Origin: Pleodorina starrii
Taxonomy: Eukaryota > Chlorophyta > Chlorophyceae > Chlamydomonadales > Volvocaceae
NCBI GenBank assembly: GCA_030267565.1
Contig: BRXU01000004.1
Coordinates: 2,176,501 to 2,240,500 of the forward strand
Length of the DNA: 64,000 bases
Reading direction: 5' to 3'
The position numbers were made by a program, and so were the translations under genes. Within the stretch, counting starts at the first letter, position 1. Each line of letters opens with the position of its first letter. Below, in pieces: positions 39,401 to 51,400 of the stretch. The notes under the pieces were generated by a model that worked only from the letters and a program-made list of their open reading frames with translations, had not been told where the DNA came from and did no database searches.

Positions 39401-42400
39401 AGGAGAGCAGGGAGGGCTGTGGGCAAGGGAGGGCTGGGCAGGCGGGCAAGGGCTTCCGAGGGTTTCCGAGGGTCTCGTGGGCTAGCAGGTAGGGGAAGGA
39501 ACAGGCCTGTGTGTTTTCTTTTGGTGCGAGTGGGTGTGTGTACCCTCTTCTCGGGAGACGGGGCCCAGTGAGGAGTGAGGGGCGGTTTTGTGCTGTCTGG
39601 CGGCTGAGAGGTGCGGCGAGGGAGGCCTGTAGCTTTGGCGCTTTGGGGGGAAGGGAGAGGTGGATAGGGAGGGGGTGCAGAGGGAGGATAGGTGGTGCTG
39701 GGCTCCGCAGGCGGCCAGGGACGGAGGGACAGGTTTCTCTGCGTGGTAGGCGAGGGCAGGCAGCGCCTGTGAGCCGTGCCCAGTAGTGGGGGCGCCGCGC
39801 CGGCCGCCGCGCCGCGCCGGCTAGTGAGCCGTGCCCAGTAGTGCCCATGGGGGCGCCGCGCCGGCTTGTCACCCCCCCCGGCCGTGGGTGGTTTGTTTTT
39901 GCCCTGCGCTGGGCAGTGTCGGGGAACCCGTAGCCCCCAGGAGGAGCCCGCTTTTCGGGCCAGCGTGCGGGTGTGTGCCTTAGCGAGCGGTTCCAGTAGC
40001 AGCGCCTTGGCTTTCGTGTTGTGGCAGTTGGGCTCCTTGCTGTGCTGGCTTTCGCGAGAGCCCTTGGTGAGGGGACTCAGCCCCTCGTTCTCGTGCGGGA
40101 CCGTCTCCGGCCTGGGTGGGCATTCCCTTGCCTCGTAGTTTTGGGCTGCGGTGGTGCCGCCCCGTTGTTTTGAGCCCCTGTCCCAGGGGTAGAGGGCGTT
40201 CGGAGGCGCTCTTTGTGTAGAGCTCTACTAGAGCTCTAGTAGAGCCTCGTGAGCGCGTGAGGAGGCTTGCCAGGCGGGGGTGAGAGCTGGTTTTGGCAGG
40301 GGCTTTGTTGAGGTGTGTGACGCCTCTCGCGTGGCTCTCGCTAAGCGCGGCCCGCAGTCGTCTGCGCCGCTGAGTTGGTTGGCCAGGGGCCGTGGAGGGC
40401 GCCCCTGGCTGGCGCGAGTGAGGGGCGAGGCGCGCGCGGCGGGACAGACGGACGTAGCCGCGCGCCCGCCCCTGCGCTTTGTCTCGGCCCGGTCAGGGCC
40501 CCCGGTGCGCGTCCGGCCTCAGGTCGAGTCGCCCACAGTGTAACACCCCGTTCAGACATGCTTATCAAAATTGTGTTGTATGAGGCGCAAGGGTACATGG
40601 GACCCCCGGACCCCAGCCAGCACACCGTACACATTGTTGAGGTCGGCTACACCGCCGACACCAACCGCACACAGAAACAGCACGACAAGGCCATACAACA
40701 CGCAGAACTGCGTGGCCGAACTCCTCGCGGAAGCCGGATGGAAGGTCCGCTACACAACACAGGAAGCCATCAGCCTTGGCTTTGCGGGCACTTTCAGGAA
40801 GGACCTACGCCCTCTACTCCACACCCTAGGCACGGGCAGCAAGGAAGCCCGAGCATGCTGCAACGACCTCCACGACCATGCAGTTAGGACACTCAACACT
40901 ATCGTTGTAACCCGCAGGCAAATGGAACGTAACCCCCATGCGGAACCGACACCGGCCGGCACGTAACCCACGTGGGACATGTCTAAAGTTCCTTGCGTTG
41001 GTGGGGGGGGGCTGGGACCGGGGAAACCCGCCACCTCACCCCCTCGGCTGTCATAACCCACGCCTCGGCTACCGGCCGGGCGTATCATTATCATTATTAT
41101 TATCGGTGGTTTTCACTAGCATCGTAATGTATATACCTCTCGGGCTCTGGATCCGCGGCGGTATTGGCTCGCCCCCATAAGGGCGAGAGCCTTAGCGGTC
41201 GGTCACAAACGGCCACAACGGTGCAAAGTTGAGTATGCATGTAACGGTAAACAGGTCATATGTAGCATACACCGGTCCTTTGCCGTGAGACTGGTCCTAT
41301 GTACCATATACCGGTCCTATGTACCTTGGTCATTGTACCATAGTGCGTCCGGAAACGGCGCACCCGTGGTATAAGGGGCGAGCCGCAGTACGGGTTTTTG
41401 GGCTGCTACTCCACCGTAATATGCGGTTTATACTCCGTAATAGACTTTTCGTAGACTATCCGTGAACACGCCGATTTAAAAGTCACAGAGTCACTTTATG
41501 GAGAAACACATATCATAACAGTCATCCCATATTACGGAATCTAGACCTGCTCCCTTTTTCCAGAGTGTGGACGTACCACACATCCTAATTAATAGGTCGG
41601 AGTTATTTATAACAAGCGACATGGGTTGGCGAACACGCAAGTAATAGTAAATAACGGTTGCCTAATCAGGGCCGCTGCCCGCCGTGAGGTCCGTTGGGCC
41701 AAAACAGGCCAGGTAGGCGGACAATAACGCCGATTGAGGAGCGCCATCGGAGGCTGGAGATGTGAAATGCACGGCTCGTTCATTGATTTATTATGATTTT
41801 TCATTGATAGCAGGCATTACTCGCTCCCGGCTAAGGTTCATAGAACCGTCCACGGCGCCGTGCGTACAAGCAAAGATTATCCAGTGTGCATAGGGCAATT
41901 AGAATTATCTTAAATTGTGGAATATTCTTCCGACGTGTTGACCTCGAAGTAAGGCCCAACCCCGTCGTCTGACCTGGACGACTGACTGTCGATGGGAAGA
42001 CCCTATCTTTGGTCTGCTGGGCAATATAATGTTTCAGGATGCCGAACGATCACACACAAACCAAAGTGCTAGTGGCGCTCAATTATTCGTCATCCGACTT
42101 CACGGTGCTGCTGCCTGCTGGGGCTACTGGAGACTCGACTTAACCGCAGTACCGGCACACCATTTCCAATTTCCGAGGCATAAGGCATCACTTGGAGTAT
42201 TAATCATTTTCAATAACGACAGCATTATACAAATAGATTGGTTTGGGTGTATAATCCGTATCGTAGCTGGCAATTCGCACTGCCCGCGAGCCCACAACGG
42301 CCCACTTACCCAAAATGGTTTTTCCAGACGCGCGCTTGTGAAATTGTATTATTAGCCACATTTATAACAGTTTATGTTATCAGAAGGCGCTGGTAACAGC

Positions 42401-45400
42401 TTTTGATAAGGAGCGCTTTTCGCGGCCGGCGCTTCTCAGGGCCAGCAGGGGCCAGCAGCCCGCTTTGCCACAGCGCTCGGTATGAACCATCATCCCAGAA
42501 AGCCCTGAACGGTTTCGAGTCTCTGGTTGATCGCTCGCGTCCGTGGCTATGCAACGCAAGCGTATTGGAAACTCTCCAACACACGGAAAAGTGCACGCTC
42601 ACTTACAGCTGGCTTCACAGCCAGCTGAAACATGGTAAACACGGTAAGCGCCGCGCGCGTGCGTACATAATTGTGACGAAAGTATGATATACCCGGTGGT
42701 CAGGGAAGGCGTGACCTACTGCCAGGTGCTTCGGCTACCTATCGGGTTCCTGCTGGCCTGACCTGCCTGACTGTGCATGTCGTATGTCCACCTCCACAGA
42801 ACCACGGAGCCCGCTGCTTGGCCCAGGCAGTGCTGAACCACGACTACTGAAGCTGGCCGGACAAGTGTCTTCCATGGTTGTTGCTCATGCGCCGGAGGCA
42901 TTATTGGCGGGATGCGTCTGTGATGCCGGATCCGTGCCCCACCTGACCCGGCTGCTGGACCGCATCCTCACGGCGGTTGCACCGGTCGTCCAGACCTCCC
43001 ACCGCCAGTGGATTGAGACCTGGCTACCGGCGGCGGAAGCCCTCCTTTGCGCAATCGAAGAGCCCCGGCAGCAGCTGCAGCACCTTCAGACAGAGCCGGC
43101 GGGCATGGGCACTATCCAGGCCCTCATTCGGGTTGCCACGGCAGGTGCCGACGCCTTCCTGGCCACAGAGACAGGGCAGCGGTTCGCCCACGCTCTGGAG
43201 GCCGAGGGCTTCGGACTCAGGTGGGTGGGTGGGTGATGTGAGCTGTGGCGGCACCCACAGCATCTGGAGAAGCCTTTGGCTTCTAGCCTGCTACAGCGGC
43301 ACCCACACGTGTGCCCATGTTGTTCATCGCACCGATGGTGGCTTCCACTTCCATCGCACATTATAGCGTGTATGCGAACACCATAATATGCCCGCTCCAA
43401 ACTTTTGCGCATTCACGCCTGATGATGACGGGTGTCACTTGATTCTGGCAAGCGCACCTTCGCTCCCAAATGAAACGATAGGTAGTTACAGAGCTTTCCA
43501 TGAAAGCCTCTGGTGTGTTCCGGGGTTGGAGGACACTAGGGTTCTAAGCCCCGAAGCGATGCGATGGGGTGTACAAACGGCACCGTTGCTGCGCTCCCAG
43601 CCCGAAGACACTGTTTCGAAAGCTTTGCACCACAGCGGACGCGTCCAGATGATCCAAGATGTATGTGATCATCTAGAGTGAATCGTGCAGCTGCTGCTTC
43701 ATCGGTTGCTGCCATACTAATGCCCAGACCTTACTGCTGAAGCAGTGGGCTCCGTCCACCCTGCCTTTCCCTTGCCAGCAAGGAAGCTAACACCCCCAGC
43801 CTCTACTTTAAGACACCACCAGACTCGATAACTCTCCCCACTCTGCTGCCCTGCCTTTAACAGCCTCCCCTCTGCGTGTGCATTCAGGGCCGTCATTGAA
43901 GCCATTCGTGGTGCAGAAGTGACCGAGGCTGTCCACGCCCTTGCAAGTCTCTTCGATGTTGGCACCAGCAGCAGCAGCAGCAGCATCGACAAGACCCTGC
44001 AGGCCTTCTCTACGGCGGCTGTGAGAGCGAGCGCAGGTGAACATTTGGGCTGCACGGGGCAGTCCGTGCGTGGAACTGCTGGGTACAAGCAGCAGGGCAA
44101 TCGCCGGCAGATCCTTGGGCCCTTCACTCGTGTAGGATCCTTCCGGTAGGACATACCCTGGTGTATGCAGCATACCATGGCCATTCAGCATCACCGCCAA
44201 CCAGCAGATGGTATCAACGGGTTTTGACACCAGCAGGATATTATGCACTCAGCTTGCCCTCGATCGACCCCTCTCTTTTTGATCCTTTCCTTGTTTGTGT
44301 GTACCCCGCCATGCAGGGTTGTCGGGCGAGGCTCTTGCCAGGGACACTCTATCTCCAAGGTCTCAGCGCCCTGGCACAGGCGATTGCGGACGCTGCAATG
44401 TCGCTTGGCATTGACGAGACCGACAGAGCGCCGTTCCAAGAGTTCTCCAGCAGGTAGGGTGTGTATGGCTTAGGAGCAGCGAGCCAGCAGCCTACCATGC
44501 ATGGGTGTGCGCACAACATACGCGCGCCCACGCACTGGACATGCGGATACGCAAGGCATCTCGTTTCAAGCTCACCAATCTCGATACTGCGTGAGGGTCC
44601 ATGGAGGCCGCCGGCTGTGAAGAATTTGTGTGCATGTATGTGTCCGCGTCGATAGGTGCAGGCAGGCACGCACGGTGTTATGCACGCTGGTTTTTGGGCG
44701 GGGCCCCAGCGCGAAGCGCCCAGGGGGGCCCGCCCTGTCGCCGTAGCGCCTCTAGCTTTGCTAGAGAAGCAGAGGCCTTACCCTCACTAAAATGTTCGTT
44801 TGTCTGATGTGGCATTCTCTATTGCAAGATATGCATCCGTACGCATGTTCAGCCATTTTTTAAGTTAGTGCTATTTTCCGCTGATCGCGGCCGAAGTCGC
44901 ATTGACGTCTCCGTGTGTAGAATTCATCGCTATCGATGTCTATTTTCTCATATTTGTTCTGACGTGACGGCGTGATGTGAATCGCGTTGATATCGAGAAG
45001 TGCAAGTGCTCGGCTCCGAAACCCCGACGCGTAAAGTGCGTAAATTTATTTTGCGTCGCGAAATATGCTGTTCGCATTTAATTATATCATAAATATTATT
45101 TATGTGCGATGTTAAAGCGTTAGGCTTGTCAAAGTCAGTCGCCGGACGCATTTTCGTCGCAAGCCGCAAGTCGCAATTCTAACGTGTGCGATTAGAGTCG
45201 CGCTACGCTACGCCACGCTATATAGATATATCATACATATCATTTATGTGATATATCATAACGTTAGGCTTGTCAAAGTTAGTCGCCTTGCGATTTGCGA
45301 GGAAATTGCGATCGTGCACGCGCGCAAGTACTCGGCTCCTAAACCCAAACGCACAAAGTGCGTAAATTTATTTTGCGTCGCGAAATGTGCTGTTCGCATA

Positions 45401-48400
45401 TAAATCTATCATAAATATTATTTATGTGTGATATTACAGCGTTAGGCTTGTCAAAGTCAGTCGCCGAACGCATTTCGTCGCAAGTCGCAAGCCGCAATTC
45501 TAACGTGTGCGATTAGAGTCGCGCTACGATACGCTATATAGATATATCATACATATCACTTATGTGCGATATCATAGCGTTAGACTTGTCAAAGTCAGTC
45601 GCCTTGCGATTTGCGAGGAAAATGCGATCGTGCACGCGCGCTACTTAGGACGTTGCATAGCATAGCGGAGCGTAACGGAGAGATGCATAGCGTTGCGTAG
45701 CGTTGCATAGCGTTGCGTAGCGGATCGCAACGGAGTATAGCGGAGTATAGCGGAGCGTAGCATAGCGTAGCAGAGCATAGTGTAGCGTAGCGTTGCGTAG
45801 CGCCGCGTAGCGTAGCGTAGCGTCGCGTACCATAGTGTAGCGCAGCGTACACGACCACAAGTCGCAAGTCACATTTCAACGTGCACGATTGAAGTCGCGC
45901 GCGCCTCCTCGCGTGCAACGCAACGCACCGCAACGTTACGCTAGAGGAAGGGCGCTACGGCAGCCCGCGGCCCACAGGGCGCGCGCTTGTAGAACTGCCC
46001 ATGCCCGTGCCTATGTCGCCGTAGCGCCTCTAGCGTAGCTAGAGAAGCGGAGGCCTTACCTCGACTAACATGTCCGTGTGTGTGTCTGTGTGTGTGTCCA
46101 CTGTAATTTAGTTTTTCCGGAATTTCGTTTTCCGGAAAATCGTTTCTCGGCATTTTTGATAGCATATTGCATTCTGTATTCCTGATATGCGTTCGTCCAT
46201 GTCTTCATTCAAGTTCAAGTTTGAAATAGTAGCAGCTGACGTGGCCGAAGTCGCATCAACGTCTCCGCGCGTAGAAATCATCGCAATCGCTGTCAAAATT
46301 TTTATAATGGAATTGTGACATGGCGGCGCGATGTGAGTCGTATTGCTATCGTGAAGTAGAAGTGCTCGGCTCCGAACCCCGACGCGTAAAGTGCGCAGGT
46401 GTATCGCTCGCTCGCTCGCTCGCTTGCTGGCTCGCAAACCGGCAATTAAACTCGCGCACGCCTGCGCAGCACTCCGCTACGTTCTGCTGCGGTTTGCTGC
46501 GCTGTCTCTCGCTCACTCGCTCACTCGCTCGCTCGCTCGTTCGCTCGCTCGTTTGATCGCTCGCTCGCTCGTTCGCTCGCTCGTTCACTCGCTCGCTCGG
46601 TTAGTTCACTTAAACGCAAGTCGGCGATTAAAGTCGCGCGCGCCTGCGCTGCGCTCGGCTGCGCTGGGCTAAAAGTTAGTCGCCGCTCGTCGCGGCTCGT
46701 CGCCGCTCCGCTGCGTTGCACGGTGCTCGGCTACGCTGTGCTCTGCTGCGCTCCGCTGCGCTTGGCTACACTCCGCTCCGCTGCACTCGGCTAGCGTCAC
46801 GAAGCATAGTGCAGCACAGCGTGCACGATCGCATTTTCGGAGTGTATGTAGCGTAGCGTAGCGTAGTGTAGCATAGTGTAGCGTAGCGTAGCATCGCGTC
46901 GCGTACCATAGTGTAGTGCAGCGTGCATGATCGTAAATCGCAAGTCACATTTCAACGTGCACGATTGAAGTCGCGCATGCGCCTTCTCGCGGAGCATAGT
47001 GTAGTGTAGTGTAGCATCGTCGCGTCGTGTCGCATCGCGTCGCGTCAGATTGCGTCGCGTCGCGTCGCGTCGCGTTACGTTGTGTCACGTCACGTACTCC
47101 GCATCCGCAAGGGGCGCTACGGCAGCCCACGCCCCAAAGGGCGCGCGCTTGTCTGATGTAACGACCAAGTGCAGAATCTCGGCCAGCGGAAACGCGATAT
47201 AAACAATATATTACATTCTTTATTGCATGGTACCTTTAATACAGGGAACCAACATCGTATGAGTACAAAGCAGTTCTGCAGTCTCCATGGTCCGAGAGGC
47301 CGGGGTCAAACCAACGCCTCTCGGCCTATAATTAATTCCAGAAGATTCATCGTTCCTCATCGTGGAATTCTGACATGACGGCGTGAAATAAATCTTCGTT
47401 TCGGCAACCAACTATATTTTCATTGTGAACATTCTTCCCGGTAACACACCACAGCTCTGCCGATCCGATCGACTGACGCATATCACGTTTACAAAGGTTG
47501 CAAGGGACAAACCATGAGGGGCAAACTGGTTGTTGGACGCCAAGCCGCAAATGCACGCACGATGCGGCGGCCTTCTGCGGGCTGCCCAACAAGTCCAGTC
47601 GGAAACCTAGGGGACTTCTACATGCCCGCTCCTTATGTAAAACTTGTCAAGCCTCCTGTCGACACTCTCACACTTCACGCCCTCGCCGCCTTAGCACTCA
47701 ACTTAACCCGTACGAATTGAACGGGGCCCCGCCCTTTTTCCGGTTTCAAGGAAGCCGACACTAATCCCTTGTTTGTCACTTCCTGATTGTTGTTGTTTCT
47801 GTTGTTTGCATTGATTGCTGATGAGGGGCGTCTGCGCTCCCCGCCCGCTCCGCACCGTCCTGCCTGCTATTGTTCCGAGCGAGTGCAGCCTGCTGGCACA
47901 GGTTCAAGATGAGTGGGTGCGGCTGTCCGCACTTTATGCGGCAGGTGGGTGCGTGCGCCGCGATCATGATACGGTATTCATGCATGGCGTGGAGAGCTGG
48001 CAGCTTTTGAGCTTAATGTCTACAGGTTGCGCTGGAGTGCTGGCTGAAGTAGTTGCTCGCACTGCTTGCACGGCAATTAGAATCGCCAATGCAAATACGA
48101 TACGAGGGTGGAATCTCCGGACTCGCTCGCTGCGTTTGTGGCATGAGCATGTGCAACCACGCACGTCCCCTTCCCCCTCCCGATCGTGCGGCCTGCCTAT
48201 CTGTATGTATATACTTTAATGCAAGCCCACTGTCCCTTCTTCCGACTTCTAACCGCAGTTTGTGATGCGCACAGCAGCGGCGGCAGCGGTGAGCCCAGCA
48301 GTGGTGCTGGCATTACCCTGCTGTCCAGCACTCGGACGGACTCCATCTCCACGTCGACAACGGCTCGTCGTACGCTGGCAGAAGCGGGCGTGAACTCTGG

Positions 48401-51400
48401 AGTGAGGCTGGTAGGCGGGTCTTCGTCCTCTTCCGGGCGGCTCGAGGTGCTCTACCAAGGGACTTGGGGTAGCCTCTGGTTAGTGCCGTGCGCGTGCGGA
48501 CTGGCGCGATACGATCACGCGGACGACGGAGCTGCCAAGTGTAGCAGCCGTACGACAGTGCGGCGCTAGGCTATAAGAGCCTAAGCTACACCTGCACAAA
48601 CAACTCGAGTGGCCTTTAGCAACTAAGACTGCTACATTGGTATCGAGACTCAGGAATAGATTCCTGATCGAGCCTCGCCGAGCTCACATACTCAGAGCCG
48701 TCAATATTCGGACTGTGAAGTCAATTCGAGCTATGCCAGAGATAGTCACGACCTATGCCTGGTATAAACCGGCAACGACCGGTGTGCCCGCTGACAAAGT
48801 GTGCAGCGTGAGCACAAATATCACGGCTGGTGCGAAACGTAAGTACCACCGGCAGTGATCCGACCCACTGGGGGCTCCAGTTCGAATTTCGCGGCCCGCA
48901 CTGGCCCCTGGGCTAGTGAGCCCGCCCAATTGTTGACTTAGATGCGACGGAGCATAGCGATCGGAGCCTCTAAGTCTGGTTCTGTGTGACTGTCGTACAA
49001 TCGGTCATCGAGTGGCGCGTTTATTATGCTTTCGCTCCTTCGTTACAGGCAGTCTGCCTTTCACTCAGTAGAGCTTCAGCTTTTTGGGCGGGGCCCCAGC
49101 GCGAAGCGCCCAGGGGGGCCCCGCCCTGTAAGATTGCACATGCCCGTGCGTGCGTGGGATATGTAGTGTAAAAGGGCAAGTGCAGAATTGCGGCCAACGG
49201 AAACACTGTGTAAGTAAATAATTATATTCTTTATTGCATGGTAACTTTATTATAGGATTATAGGTTTTTATAACCAACCCCTTGTCATAGCTGTTAGTTT
49301 CCCGCCCGCCTCCCTCGACTGACTCGACACCAAGCCCAATTGTCCTCTCCCGCGCTCAAACGCCTCCACCATAGGCCATCGGCGGGTCGCCCGCGGGCCC
49401 GGCGGCATTCGGCGGGGCTGGGGGGGTCCTTGTCTGGGTATGGTTGGGTGGTGGATGGCGCGGCATGGGGGGGAAGGTCGCCCGGAGTTTTTTTCGCCGG
49501 CCATTGGCCTGGCGTGTAGTTGTCACCCCGCTGGGACGGTGGTTCGGGTGTGTTCTTGCCGCGGCGGCGGCTGTTTGGTGGTGCACGGTTGCGGGTTCGA
49601 TGTCGCGCCGCGGGATGTGGGTTCCGTGTGGGATGGCCGTGCGCTCGGCTGGTGAGCAGCTTGGAGAGGCGCGCGGCTGGTGTGTTTTAGGCTGAGTTCT
49701 CCTGCAGTGTAAGGGGCCTTGGCAGCCAGTCCCCCGCTCCTCGTCTCGATTGTTCTCTCAAAACAGCCCATTCGGCCAGCCCGTCAGCTTCGGCAGAGCA
49801 AGGAGATTACAGGTGTAGGGAGACAGGAGCACAGCACTTCAGACCTCAACACAAGCAGTCCGAATAAAACAGGCTTGTGCTCGAAAAACTCCGAACCGAA
49901 AGGGCGATCTGCAGGAGTCCAAAGACGCTCTAGGACCATACCTCAGGTTCTCTGAGGAGCATGGTAGGGGTAGGTAATGGTGAGCACACACGCAGGCTCC
50001 GATCCCAATAAAACAAGGGAGCCGGGACGGAGAGCTGGTATCCAGAGTATGTGAAACCCAGCGAGTACGGTAATCGGGCGTGACATCCCTTCAAAGGGGG
50101 GAGAGTGAAGCAGCCGTACGACAGTGCGGCGCTAGGCTATAAGAGCCTAAGCTACACCTGCACAAACAACTCGTGTGGCCTTCGGCAACTAAGACTGCTA
50201 CACCAAGCAAGCCTGCGGCAAGATGGCACACGGCACGCAGTTCCTTTCTGTCTATCTGGCAGCTGCACGAGCGCTGTCTGCGTACATGACTCAGGACCAC
50301 CTGCCCCGCATGCATTACTGTCACCTTTGTCACATGCACAGCCACGCGTGCAATGTAATGCTTGGGCGGAGCAAAGGCTACTCGAGATGCTGTGCGACGC
50401 CTTTCTTAGGCATTTATGCTAGCCGTCTGTACGGCAGCTGTACGGTATTGTAACCGCCGCGTTACATGCAACCTACCACCCATGCGATACTGCATCAATT
50501 TATTTGCGGGCGTCGTTCTGAACCGGATATGTTTTATATGATTGAAGTAAAGGCCTATAAACATGATGCTGCCAGGTGGTTGGGCTTGCCTCTGCCTTGT
50601 CCGACCATCTGCATTGCACGGCCAGCAGCTGGCCCCCCGCCGCCGCTGGCTCCTAACGACCAATTGGTTGATCTCACAAGAACAACAGTTCGCATTGAAG
50701 CGAAAGCGCGTGGAAAGCATCATTTTTGATAAGGCATACCTATTGGTTGTTGTCAAGTCACGCCTTCCCGGGGCGTAAAATAGACCCCCCCCGTGAGTCC
50801 TAACTGTAGTCGTGGGAGACATGGGAATGACGAACATGAAGCCATGCTGTCAGCATGATAGATGCTGACGGCACCTAATGAAAAATGACACCTGATGAGC
50901 TAGGGAATCACAGCGTGAATTGGATCATGCCTCACTATGGCAGCAAGGGGTCCTGCCGGGGCCCTGGATGCTATTACCAGTGTTGATACAGCAGCAGGTT
51001 CCATACCTTGCCTCAAACGAATAGATCACACAAACGAATGGGCAGCTGATACCGCCAGGGCAAAGGAGAGCCAGGCCAGGTCAGGCAATTGGAGTCACGG
51101 ATAGGGGATTTAACATGTGGTGACGTCTTCCATTCCTTGTATCTAGCAATGCCCACGCATTAAGCCGTTAATCAATAAGACGCGCTAGTGCGTCCTTACA
51201 CAATACGCGCTGGTGCGTCCTTACCGTCACAGAGCCGTTGAACGAGCGCGTGGTGTTGAACTTCCAGGTCAAGATCGATCCAGACTCCAAAAGCTTCAAG
51301 ACACCATCGGCCTGCGGTTTGTCAGTCATGGTTCAGGTACGTGCGCAAGAGCACGCAGGGAAGGGTTAGCCAGTGAATGGAGGGGTTGTCTTATACGTAT

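Larger units (their letters stand above)
42315..48459 (+). pseudogene. Inverted, truncated copy of the gene 1/gene 2 5' half
   Basis: Exon equivalents: 42315-42634, 42800-43220, 43888-44036, 44317-44453, 47880-47944, 48259-48459. Exon 1 keeps the CCAAAATG start but has an extra C, a missing base, a 13-nt gain and an early TGA inside the signal peptide. Exon 4 has a 4-nt gain. A 3.1-kb element sits in intron 4. Exon 2 is intact. Homology stops at the base before the Pro repeats would begin (ctctaccaag). Exon 2 length (421) matches gene 2, while the exon 6 lead ([15 protein letters not shown]) matches gene 1. Confidence 0.85.
48540..50202 (+). mobile_element. TRIM-like LTR retroelement, complete
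   Basis: Two 97-bp LTRs: 48540-48636 (tgtagcagcc...gactgctaca) and 50106-50202 (tgaagcagcc...gactgctaca), differing at a handful of bases. The CCAAG target duplication is present at 48535-48539 and 50203-50207. A primer-binding site next to the 5' LTR (ttggtatcgagac) resembles the initiator-Met type. A polypurine tract, aaaggggggagag, abuts the 3' LTR. The 1.47-kb interior has no gag or pol; an open frame at 48637-48858 is unassigned. It carries a nested H fragment (49081-49284). Insertion lies about 80 bp past the pseudogene end. Confidence 0.9.

Noticed and set aside
45645..47130. Repetitive short-peptide ORFs (ATLRYA, SERASE types)
   Set aside because: Translations of simple gcgtagc and gctc arrays.
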